Source of the DNA: Euperipatoides rowelli
Taxonomy: Eukaryota > Onychophora > Udeonychophora > Euonychophora > Peripatopsidae
Strand: one strand, 5' to 3'
Length of the DNA: 10,491 nucleotides
Assembly: GCA_003024985.2 (NCBI GenBank)
Contig: PXIH01S0025260.1
Shown: positions 1-7,098 of the stretch, in pieces
How positions within the stretch are numbered: the stretch's first letter is position 1
How the letters are laid out: each line of letters opens with the position of its first letter
Position numbers and translations under genes: made by a program
The notes under the pieces: model-generated
What the model was told of the DNA's origin: nothing
Database searches by the model: none
The model's input: the letters and a program-made list of their open reading frames with translations, nothing else

Positions 1-779
1 TGCATAAAAGCATACTAAACATTTTTATTATGATCGAGTATTTTGCTACTCAGAAAGGGCTAACTTTGATCGTTCGTCTATAAAATTAAATGTTCACATG
101 ACCAGGTATAAACCAAATAAACGAAACGCACTGAAAAAATCTAATGACGAACATGCCTTAAATATATTGTCCATATCAAATGTCACCATTTTCAGTGCTT
201 GATTTTTATTTAGCTATAAATCTTGCTATAGAATTAGGTATATTAAAAATAATAAAAACATTTGGATATATATTATTTTTATTGAACAAATAATACAAAA
301 ACATAAATTGGGATAGATCCTTTGCCCACAAAAAATGTAGGATCCATTATACATTAAATTGATTATAAATAAGAATACAACTAGTGACAAGAATGTGAAT
401 CTTAAAAAGATTATGAGAATTTAAAAAGATAATAAATATTATCTGTAATTATATTTTTTGCCTTATTATAATATTGCGGCTTCTATTATGTTGAGTTGTT
501 TTTGGTGAATGTTATAGTTGATTTTTAACTCTTTTATGAATTAACTCATGCAATGCAGGTTCTGTACTTTTTAAATTTATATAAAGTATGTGAATTGGCA
601 GGTGACAAAATCAGATAGCAGACATTTTTCACCTGTGCTTGTACATCATGTGCTTGTAGATCCAGCTTTGGTCACATGATAAAAGATCTTCAATCAAAAT
701 TATTTTTTAAAAAAAGATGAGTGTGTTTGTAGAATACACTTCTGTAGATTCCGAATCGCTATAAATTTAATAATAATGT
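1..779. other. AT-rich intronic sequence, no gene recognised
   Basis: Both strands are broken by frequent stop codons. I see no splice-bounded coding block, RNA gene or bounded transposon. The only local structure is a 10-bp direct repeat, TGTGCTTGTA, at 634-643 and 649-658. Assignment to the upstream intron of the Pez-like gene is inferred from the downstream exon. Confidence 0.5.
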
Positions 780-789
780 GTCAAACAAA
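780..789 (+). repeat. Left flanking direct repeat GTCAAACAAA (putative target duplication)
   Basis: This identical 10-mer recurs at 1014-1023, directly outside the other end of the 790-1013 element. The pair is most simply a target-site duplication. Confidence 0.6.
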
Positions 790-1013
790 ACATGTTTAGG
801 AGGGGGGGGGGGGTCTCCATGGGGTCTGGACACCCCCAAAAAATTTGTATTAAAAAAAAACCTTATCTGTCTAAAGGGAGACAAAACATCCGGATACAAA
901 AAAAAAAAACTTATGAAATCTGTCTAAAGGAAGACAAAACGTCCATACAAAAAAAAAATATCCAAAATATACAACTGACACTCCTCAAAATAATTTCCTG
1001 GCTACGCCACTGC
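790..1013 (-). mobile_element. Short repeat element ending in CAGTGGCGTAGCCAGG, flanked by 10-bp direct repeats
   Basis: Read on the minus strand, the element begins CAGTGGCGTAGCCAGGAAAT at 1012, a terminus I have seen on dispersed repeats in many animal genomes. It runs to a GT-rich, C12-containing end near 790. The 10-bp sequence GTCAAACAAA stands on both sides (780-789 and 1014-1023), as expected of a target-site duplication. Inside are a G12 run (802-813) and a two-copy tandem repeat (865-911 and 918-959) containing ATCTGTCTAAAGG and GACAAAAC. It encodes nothing; the open frame across it is low-complexity. The superfamily is not assigned. Confidence 0.62.
865..959 (+). repeat. Two-copy tandem repeat, about 53-bp period
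   Basis: Copies start at 865 and 918. Both carry ATCTGTCTAAAGG, then GACAAAAC, TCC and ATACAAAAAA, with a few substitutions and a three-base difference near the TCC. The repeat lies wholly inside the 790-1013 element and looks like an internal duplication of it. Confidence 0.75.
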
Positions 1014-1023
1014 GTCAAACAAA
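1014..1023 (+). repeat. Right flanking direct repeat GTCAAACAAA (putative target duplication)
   Basis: Matches 780-789 exactly and abuts the CAGTGGCGTAGCC terminus of the element, leaving one base between. Confidence 0.6.
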
Positions 1024-1657
1024 TAATGAAATTAAGAGGTGTGCAAATGACAAACATAGTCAACGACAATTAGTAAATCAAACTATTTTAAAATCAAAAT
1101 AAATACACAGCACTCTTGGATGTGTTAACTAATGAACTTAGCGTTTGTGCTGACATTAGCGATATGATAGACCCTGATATGGTCAGGGATCTTCTAGCCA
1201 CCATAACCCTGATAATATCTCAAGTAATAAATGTAATGCAAGTAGTTAAAAAAATATAGCCAATTCTAAACCTAATAAATTCTCATCATTTTTTTTTCTC
1301 TTAATACTGAAATACCAGTATTTTATTATGAATACCTGTATTTAAATACCGTTAAAAATTAATGGGGATCTCGCAATTGCAATCACTAATCATATTTGAG
1401 GATAAATATTGTATAGGCCTACTTACTTTTCTCTCAATCACTTGTTAATAATGATCTTTTTTTTAAATAAATGGCTTTTTACTAAGGGATTTTTACTAAA
1501 AAGCTTTCTTTTAATTTCTTTGTACATGAATGATTGTATGACCAAATTGTACACTTGCTAGCTTAAAACACATATGTTATATATATATTTTATAGTGCTG
1601 CAATGTTAATTAAAGAAAGGGCAAGCATGGCTTCAATTAATATGGAAGTAGTACAGG
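1024..1657. other. AT-rich intronic sequence, no gene recognised
   Basis: No coding block or RNA gene is apparent. A short palindromic stretch near 1168-1188 (ACCCTGATATGGTCAGGG) can form a small hairpin with ends CCCTGA/TCAGGG. An AT dinucleotide run lies near 1577-1588. Confidence 0.45.
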
Positions 1658-1796
1658 CAGTACTTTTTTTTCTGACGGTACTCAGTACCGGCACCTTTTT
1701 TTTTTCAGCAATAAAATAAACAAGGACTATATTTTTACCATTTTTACTTAATAAAAGCATGTGAATACCCCTACCTTTTTATTAGAAAAAGCACTG
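1658..1796. mobile_element. 139-bp hAT-like mini-element with CAGTRCTTTTT ends
   Basis: The left end reads CAGTACTTTTTTTTCT; the reverse complement of the right end reads CAGTGCTTTTTCT, forming short inverted ends. The eight bases outside are AGTACAGG on the left and AGTATATG on the right, six of eight matching, as expected for a decayed 8-bp hAT target duplication. The core GGTACTCAGTACCGGCACC with a T run is the reverse complement of the AAAAGGTGCNGGNACTCAG unit seen at 3221-3340, so both belong to one repeat family. No protein is encoded. Confidence 0.5.
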
Positions 1797-2069
1797 AGTA
1801 TATGTACGGTATGTATGTATGTAGGAAATACGCTGTCACTTTGTATTGCATACTTTTCATCAGCGCATATAAACACTGCAGAGATAAATAAAACACCATG
1901 TATTGGTGAGGGGAAATTCCCTTAGATGCAGTGGTGTGGGAGACAAGAATTTTGAATTAGGCTGGATGTAATGAAAATTTCAAATAAAAATCAGTTTGTA
2001 ATTAAAAATAACTATTCTGCAGTAATATTTATTAAGTCTATTAAATTATAATAATTCACATTTAAAATC
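1797..2069. other. AT-rich intronic sequence with short TATG microsatellite
   Basis: GTATGTATGTATGTAG near 1808-1823 is a short tetranucleotide repeat. I see no gene in the remainder. Confidence 0.45.
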
Positions 2070-2152
2070 TCCATTGGGGGCTCAGTAGTCATCCGGGCCC
2101 TCTTGAATTCCGGGCCCTAGGCCATGTCATTGTTGGCTTAGGCCATAATCCG
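2070..2152 (-). repeat. GC-richer dispersed-repeat fragment (CAGGGGCGGATTATGGCC end)
   Basis: Read on the minus strand it begins CAGGGGCGGATTATGGCCTA and contains GGCCTAGGGCCCGG. The base composition differs sharply from the AT-rich surroundings. CAGGGGCGGATT is a terminus I recall from dispersed repeats in animals. The other end is not defined; CAGTGGTG at 1929 might be it, but no flanking duplication is visible. Confidence 0.4.
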
Positions 2153-3037
2153 CCCCTGCCCTGTTTGTTTGAAAATCTAAATCATAATTTTGCTATTTTT
2201 TTTTAAAAAAAATTTCTATTTATTTATGCGGTATGACTTCTGAATTCATACTTCTTCCCAATTATAACCGTTATTTGAATTCCACCTCCAGCTAATCCCC
2301 TCTTATAAAAACAATAAAATTTTCAAATTGCAAACATTGTAGTTAGAAGATGAGTTGTGTCTATTATACAGTTGCCTATATAGCCTACTCTATGGCTATT
2401 TTTATTGAAAACTTTTAAAAAGGTTATATAGTAGGCTATAGCCTATGCATGATAGGCTAATTCACAGGGCTGTTTAGTAGAACAGTTTGGTTCAATTTTG
2501 GGTGGAGTCAGAGTAGGCTATTGATTCCCACTCCAGTTCTAAAATTAAAACTTATATACATTATTCAATATAATATAGAGCCAAATGCTACTAAAGTGAC
2601 GCTATTGATGTGTGACGGTAGATTTAATTTATTACCTGACAATAAATTTTGTGATGAAGAAACTACCCGCTCATTTTTTTTATCTATGGTAGCCTACTGT
2701 ATTTAATTTATTATCATTTTCTTTTAAATATTACAGTTTGAAATTTATAGAATAACATAAAATTAAATTTTGTATTACAAAAGAATGGGTAGCCTACTTG
2801 AACACAAAATTGAAAATGGTCCGTGTTGTTGCTTTGAGGAAAAAGAACCATTGTGCTTTTAATGGATTTATTGTTGGTTTTGTGATAAGGCTTATTGTCT
2901 GACTACAAAGGAGGAAGTGTTTTAATACCTTATACAAACCTTAGCTGTTGAGCCATAACAATATAAGTTACTGTACATCCTTCTTCATTAGGTTTTATAG
3001 TATTCATAGTGTAAGAACTCGGGGATGATGAATTTTT
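2153..3037. other. Intronic sequence rich in GTAGGC/GCCTAC words, no gene
   Basis: Several GCCTAC/GTAGGC and TAGGCTAT words occur (near 2388, 2430, 2440, 2453, 2514, 2690, 2792). TATAGCCTACT and AGTAGGCTATA between 2381 and 2440 are partly inverted copies. Short open frames here, such as that starting at 2521, show no recognisable motif or splice context. Confidence 0.4.
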
Positions 3038-3220
3038 AAAAAAAAAAAAAGTGTTAAATAGAATCACTGACGAAACAACTCTTATTTTAAAAAAAAAAAA
3101 ATTTTTTTGTTTGAGAAAAAAAAAACAGCTGTATGTGTTTTTTCCAATCATTCTTTAATAATAAGAAAAGAAACCCTGAGGTATAGGGCCTACACAGTGT
3201 TTTTTTTTTGTAAAAAAAAA

Positions 3221-3339
3221 GATGCAGGAACTCATATATTAGTAATTTGTGAGAAAAAAAAAGGCGCAGGAACTCATATGTATTAATTTGTAAAAAATAA
3301 AAAAGGTGCAGGAACTCAGAAAAAAGGTGCAGGAACTCA
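3221..3339 (+). repeat. Tandem array of poly-A plus GGTGCAGGAACTCA, 42/21-bp spacing
   Basis: The 14-mer GRYGCAGGAACTCA starts at 3221, 3263, 3305 and 3326, that is at spacings of 42, 42 and 21. Each unit is preceded by a run of A, and the two long spacers share TATTARTAATTTGT-like sequence. The half-length last interval suggests the 42-bp unit arose from a 21-bp one or lost half. Confidence 0.85.
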
Positions 3340-3354
3340 GTTCCTGTGAGTTCC
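3332..3354. repeat. 8-bp inverted repeat (GGAACTCA / TGAGTTCC)
   Basis: GGAACTCA at 3332-3339 and its exact reverse complement TGAGTTCC at 3347-3354 flank a 7-base spacer. The left arm is the end of the last tandem unit, so the array closes on a hairpin. Confidence 0.7.
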
Positions 3355-3378
3355 CCCACAAAAATAGCACTGGGTATG

Positions 3379-3386
3379 TGTAACAT
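3379..3386 (+). repeat. Left putative target duplication of the 3387-3758 MITE
   Basis: TGTAACAT matches CGTATCAT at 3759-3766 at six of eight positions. Confidence 0.5.
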
Positions 3387-3758
3387 CAGTGTTGCCAACT
3401 AGATTTAGTGCATTTCCCCCGAAAAACTATTACAAAATCCCCATTTTCCCCCACACTATATTTCAATGTTTTACTGACCCGCCAGAGGCCGCCACAGCAA
3501 ATGCCCACATGATCAAATAGTTGATTCATTAAAATAAAACACTAGAAAAAATTAATAAAACAATATTTTAAGACAATAATATAATTTTAGGTTATAAGAA
3601 TGACTTTACTGTTGATATCTAGCACAGATTAAGTATAATTGACAATTAAATTGATTTTTTTCCTTTAGTATAATCAAATTCCCCAGAATTCCCCGCAGAA
3701 CTTTCCCCACACCAGTAGAAATTCCCCATAACGAATTCCCCACAGATCGGCAACACTG
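3387..3758. mobile_element. 372-bp hAT-type MITE (CAGTGTTGCC ends)
   Basis: The left end CAGTGTTGCCAACTAG and the reverse complement of the right end, CAGTGTTGCCGATCTG, agree over the first ten bases. The octamers outside are TGTAACAT (3379-3386) and CGTATCAT (3759-3766), six of eight identical, consistent with an aged 8-bp hAT target duplication. The interior carries many TTCCCC words (for example 3414, 3678-3740) and no coding frame. CAGTG-type ends plus 8-bp duplications are established traits of hAT elements; the lack of a transposase makes this a non-autonomous copy. Confidence 0.68.
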
Positions 3759-3766
3759 CGTATCAT
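3759..3766 (+). repeat. Right putative target duplication of the 3387-3758 MITE
   Basis: CGTATCAT matches TGTAACAT at 3379-3386 at six of eight positions. Confidence 0.5.
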
Positions 3767-4548
3767 ACAACATTTTCTATTTAGTATTTACTGTACCTCA
3801 AGTAATGGGGGTTTATCCAACAGCTCACTATTCGAATATGAGTTTTTCCAGCACAATAGCACCCTCTATAATTATAGAGCATGCTGGTCATTCATTGGAT
3901 ATATGCATAAAACTTTATCACTAATGTCTTGTTTTATACTTAGCCAAAATGATGTTGGTGTAAATTTTGCGTATATACAGTAATATCCATTGATATTTTA
4001 ATAAAGATGGCATGAACAATCAGCTTTCTTCCGTGGTGTAGACAGACCATGACATGCCCAGGGCCTCTGTACATGTAAATTGTAATTGTGTAAATATTTC
4101 TCTAATGCTGTGTCAGTCAATTACAGAAAACTACAATCAAAATCTGTTTATAATCCTTGATTTTCTCAAGACTTTTTCAAATAATTTCTAAACTCTACTG
4201 CATTAAAAACAAAAATGTTCATTTCATAATAAAAACTTTAACGTTTTCTTTCTTCTGTTAAGATGTAAAAAAAATCATTAATTAATGTGAAATTCAATAT
4301 AATTATATTTAAACATTCAGAGAGAAGGAGAAATCATAAGAAACGAATAGTCAAAATTCATTTTATTTTTGTAAATTCAAAGTAATCTTTCAAGTTTGAA
4401 AAGAGGTGATCTTCACACTTGACTAGCTCAACAGACTTTATATGATACGGACGAGAATGATATACAGCCTTTTCGTCAGCATAATTCAGAATTATAAGCA
4501 AAATAGTCTTTTATGTCTAATTTATTTAAACAATGACCTACTTTCTAT
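3767..4548. other. AT-rich intronic sequence, no gene recognised
   Basis: No splice-bounded coding block, RNA gene or bounded transposon is visible. The decayed transposase to the right appears to end near 4549; the part between about 4440 and 4548 might be its 3' untranslated remnant. Confidence 0.4.
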
Positions 4549-4926
4549 CTTGTCAAGTCAGAACGAGGGCCAGCTTTTGGATATGGATGAATATCCTCAG
4601 GTGAAAGTGTTATTTGAGAATTCTAGCCAACACTGGTTCCTGATGTCATGGCATTGCTGCATCCAGGAGTTCTGAGGATGTATAGAAAAGTGGACGAATT
4701 TGGTGTGCCTGTCACATTAGCAGATGGAAGTGGGTGATCAGTTACCTCTACGCTCATAAACTCCTCAGCGCTGAAATCTTAGTCGAAGGACCACATGGCT
4801 GGTTTGTGAAATGATGAAATAATGTTGGTCCTTGTAATGGAGGTATTGAATGCTTTTATTGACCAATTGATGATAGCAGTGTATGTATTGAAATTGTTTT
4901 ACCACATGATTACTCATCAAACAATC

Positions 4927-4934
4927 ATTCTGTG
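4927..4934 (+). repeat. Left target-site duplication ATTCTGTG
   Basis: Identical to 5505-5512 and flush with the left end of the 4935-5504 MITE. Confidence 0.85.
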
Positions 4935-5504
4935 TAGGGTTGCCAGATTTGTTTTGGGAAAAAAAGGAAGATTTTCACAAAAAATAAGGAAGATTCATAA
5001 AAAATAAGGAAGATTCATAAAAAATAAGGAAGATGTATGCAACATATAAATAATTTTGACTCAAGTCTTTACCAGTTTTAACTTGATTTTAATATTTAAC
5101 ATAAATATCTAATTATGAAAACGTGAAGTGTTGCTGTCATCACTGTATTTAGCAGATGATTTGGAAACCTGGATTATTTTGGTTTTCCAAGAGAAATTCT
5201 CTACTTGACTGATTGAAATTGAGAAACACCTGTAGTTCAGCTTTTATCAAGTCTGCAGAACACATTTCTTACATCTGACCATTTAAACTTCATTAATGAG
5301 AACATTATTATTTTTATTATAGGTTTTATTGACAAATAACACAATATACAATATGTATAGATTTATTAATTAACTAAATTTAGTATATTTTATACTTTTT
5401 TTAAAAAAAAAAAAAAAACGTACAAAAGCCCCAAAATACGGAAGACATATTTTAAAGTAAAAAAACGTAAGAATACGGAAAAAACGTACAATCTGGCAAC
5501 CCTA
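4935..5504. mobile_element. 570-bp hAT-type MITE inserted in the transposase pseudogene
   Basis: The left end TAGGGTTGCCAGATTTGT and the reverse complement of the right end, TAGGGTTGCCAGATTGT, match over 15 bases with one extra T. An exact 8-bp duplication ATTCTGTG lies directly outside both ends (4927-4934 and 5505-5512). TAGGGTTGCCA-type ends with 8-bp duplications fit hAT elements. The interior has a 20-bp tandem repeat near the left end and poly-A, and no transposase. The perfect duplication suggests a younger insertion than the 3387-3758 element. Confidence 0.85.
4966..5036 (+). repeat. 20-bp tandem repeat inside the MITE
   Basis: The unit AAGGAAGATTCATAAAAAAT has copies at 4986-5005 and 5006-5025, a partial copy at 5026-5036, and a diverged copy just before 4986 (AGGAAGATTTTCACAAAAAAT). 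It lies near the left end of the element. Confidence 0.85.
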
Positions 5505-5512
5505 ATTCTGTG
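5505..5512 (+). repeat. Right target-site duplication ATTCTGTG
   Basis: Identical to 4927-4934 and flush with the right end of the MITE; it interrupts the transposase reading just after the GPFKAKLN motif. Confidence 0.85.
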
Positions 5513-5760
5513 AGATGTTCAACTTAGCTTTAAATGGTCCCAGCACTTCATCAAGAGGCTGAAATCCATGGAAGCAATGAAGAAATGTCATGAATGGAAT
5601 AACCTACCTTTTTCTCAGCATATTGAATCGCTTCTAGGGAGCAATGACTTTCGTGATTGTCCATGACTATCAGGATAGTATAAATTTTGCTGTAACAATA
5701 AATTTATAGAAATAATTTCTTCGACCAAAATAGATTATGTAAACCACAGGAAGTCCTTTG

Positions 5761-6039
5761 TTATTCACAGACTAAATTGAGATAACTTTTCGTAAAAATA
5801 TGTAAGAAAATAGCTCTTAAATTTGGTCTACTGATGTAATGCCTTGTTTCTGGCTCAAAATTACACAAACCGCAAATTTTATCATGTTTAAATATATTCT
5901 TTAGTTCAAATGCGCCCGGAATGAGTTTTTGCTTAAACTTATTTCTTATGAATAAAATGTGAAACATAAAAACGGATATCTGTAGGCCTATATCAAGAAA
6001 GTTAAGACTTACAGCTTTAAAGTGATAGGCTATATCAGT
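5761..6039 (-). pseudogene. Possible C-terminal remnant of a non-LTR retrotransposon ORF2
   Basis: An open minus-strand frame from about 6039 to 5761 (ATG at 5965-5967) contains IRNKFKQKLIP, then KICGLCNFEPETRHYI. The C-x2-C-x5-ET-x2-H pattern following a basic, hydrophobic stretch resembles the cysteine-histidine motif at the C-terminus of many non-LTR retrotransposon reverse-transcriptase proteins, where a final C-P usually follows; here SRPN stands instead. No reverse-transcriptase core is seen upstream on this strand. It is next to the transposase remnant but not obviously part of it. It could be chance similarity. Confidence 0.35.
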
Positions 6040-6402
6040 TGTTCACAGAGTGAAAATAAAAACAGTAGACCTAACAGCAACCAAAAATGTTTCTTCAAAA
6101 AATTTAACCTAAAGTTTTAGATTTCAATCACTTGGTTCTGAAGTCACAGCTCAAAATATTGACACGTGCAGTCAGCCGTGCTGATAAGATAACTGTAATC
6201 ACTTTACACAAAATTTCCCTAGGATTTCCTACAAATAATATGCTCAAATTTGCCCCATGTTCAATTGTACCTGTCTCCCATACTTATATTACACACTGTA
6301 GGCTATATAAACACATGCACATTCAGTATATAGTGGTTTTTATTGTATCTACACTTCAAATGTTTATTACGGTAATTCTATTTTATTTTTTAAAAAAATT
6401 TA
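6040..6402. other. Distal part of the upstream intron, no gene
   Basis: An open plus-strand frame (6132-6437) crosses the splice acceptor, but it is not the frame of the FERM motifs and carries no motif. I treat it as chance. Several GTAGGCTATA-like words occur near 6028 and 6298. Confidence 0.45.
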
Positions 6403-6432
6403 ATAGTTTTATTTTTCTTTTCTTTTATTTAG
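6403..6432 (+). promoter_or_regulatory. 3' splice acceptor with polypyrimidine tract
   Basis: A T-rich tract with scattered C runs into TTTAG immediately before the Pez-like exon. The reading frame of the FERM motifs hits TAG exactly at the AG of the acceptor, so the coding frame cannot continue upstream and the splice site is well placed. A TTTAAT stretch shortly upstream could serve as branch-point region, but this is only a guess. Confidence 0.8.
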
Positions 6433-6602
6433 TCTGATTTTTTTGGTCTACGATATGTATCCAAAAAGTTCAAGTTGCGTTGGGTGGATCTTGACAAACC
6501 ACTCAAAAAACAACTGGATAAATATGCACACGAAACTTACCTGTATTTTGGAGTTATGTACTACGTGCCAAGTGTCCACAGTGTGAAAGATGAAATGACA
6601 AG
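6433..6602 (+). CDS. Pez: Internal exon of a Pez-type (PTPN14/PTPN21) FERM-domain tyrosine phosphatase
   Basis: This is one internal exon of 170 bp, entered at phase 0 and left at phase 2, giving 56 full codons plus AG of the next one. Visible motifs in order are FFGLRYVSKKF, RWVDLDKPLKKQLDKYA, YLYFGVMYYVPSV and KDEMT. RWVDL-KPLKKQLDK followed by YFGV-YVPSV is the signature of the junction between FERM lobes F1 and F2 in PTPN14/PTPN21 and fly Pez. The next residue, completed from AG, would be the expected Arg of the T-R-Y motif. In the known family, an N-terminal FERM domain targets the protein to junctions and cortex, and a C-terminal phosphatase domain follows; Pez/PTPN14 has been linked to Hippo/Yorkie (YAP) control. 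The frame just upstream is closed by the TAG of the acceptor, which supports a splice boundary. Neither the start codon nor the phosphatase domain lies in this window. The family call is firm; the exact orthologue is inferred. Confidence 0.88.
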
Positions 6603-6608
6603 GTAAAG
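6601..6608 (+). promoter_or_regulatory. 5' splice donor (AG|GTAAAG)
   Basis: The exon ends in AG followed by GTAAAG, close to the metazoan donor consensus. The FERM similarity stops here, in the middle of the codon expected to encode Arg, as in an intron of phase 2. Confidence 0.82.
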
Positions 6609-7098
6609 TCTATTCTTGCAATTTAGTTTTTGAGTTTCATTTATTTTTCCTTTCTATTATAGTCCTATTGATAATTTCATGTCTGTTGACTATTTCATTA
6701 GTTGTCATTTATTTAATAGATAGATAATTTCTTTTAATGTTTTTGTACCATATACCAAAGATTTTTTTTTTTAATAAAGATTAAATTCCTCTAAAATAAC
6801 ATTCTGATTGGGAAACACTTTTAGACAGACGTGTAGGCTTGCACTCCAAAAAGTTTATTGGTCAAATCTATGGACCAACTAACTACCCTACTTTCCATTC
6901 TAGTTTTTATGAAAAACTTATTATTATTTAGAATTTATAACTCTCTTACAAAAACTCTAGACTTTGAATTTAACTTCATCCTTATTTTAGAAAATGATTA
7001 GGTCTGCCCATAACAAATGACAAGACTGATTTTTCAGGGTGCCCAGCACTTTGAAGGGGTCCAGAAAAAAAATACTGTATAGGCTACACTAGCTACAG
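6609..7098. other. Proximal part of the downstream intron, no gene
   Basis: AT-rich and stop-dense on both strands. The next FERM exon, expected to begin with a Tyr-rich YxYYLQLK-like block, is not found here or further downstream in the window. Confidence 0.5.

Larger units (their letters stand above)
3195..3372. mobile_element. Short element with CAGTG-poly-T inverted ends enclosing tandem repeats
   Basis: The left end CAGTGTTTTTTTTTTGT and the reverse complement of the right end, CAGTGCTATTTTTGT, are similar inverted ends. Between them lies a tandem array ending in a small hairpin. The flanking octamers (3187-3194 and 3373-3380) do not match, so an insertion event is not demonstrated. The internal unit is shared, in the opposite orientation, with the element at 1658-1796. 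Confidence 0.42.
4549..5690 (-). pseudogene. Decayed pogo/Jerky-type (DDE_1) transposase, C-terminal half, split by a MITE
   Basis: Read from right to left, the first block (5690-5513) shows MDNHESHCSLEAIQYA at about 5664-5617, with the catalytic-region D at 5659-5661. A frameshift near 5590 is followed by HGFQPLDE and LGPFKAKLN. After the MITE at 4935-5504, the second block (4926-4549) continues with KAFNTSITRTNIISSFHK, AMWSFD, FSAEEFM, EVTDHPLP, SPEDIHPYPKAGPRSDL. DNHxSHxSLEAI, FQPLDxxxFGPFK, GIWPFD-xxFxxEDF and PYPKAGPRK are the known order of motifs in the C-terminal half of Jerky/Tigger-like pogo transposases, which cut and paste DNA in the nucleus. In-frame stops after WSFD and after TSVG, plus the frameshift, show it is dead. 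The N-terminal DNA-binding domain and first catalytic D are absent, so the copy is truncated. Confidence 0.82.

Noticed and set aside
792-1073. 93-residue plus-strand open frame
   Set aside because: It spans the low-complexity G and A runs and the internal duplication of a repeat element; the lysine-rich text is from poly-A.
2930-3398. Two overlapping minus-strand open frames rich in Phe and Lys
   Set aside because: They are translations of poly-A/poly-T tracts and the 42-bp tandem array; the repeated EFLHLF text simply mirrors the DNA repeat.
4442-4814. Plus-strand coding-like text in three successive frames, at first taken for a frameshifted host gene
   Set aside because: The opposite strand gives recognisable pogo/Jerky transposase motifs in order, so the plus-strand text is a shadow.
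4966-5036. Regular 20-bp repeats resembling a short CRISPR-like array
   Set aside because: Units are contiguous without unique spacers, AT-rich and inside a MITE in animal DNA; this is a simple tandem repeat.
6132-6437. 101-residue plus-strand open frame ending just inside the Pez exon
   Set aside because: Its frame differs from the FERM frame, it covers the polypyrimidine tract and ends five bases into the exon.
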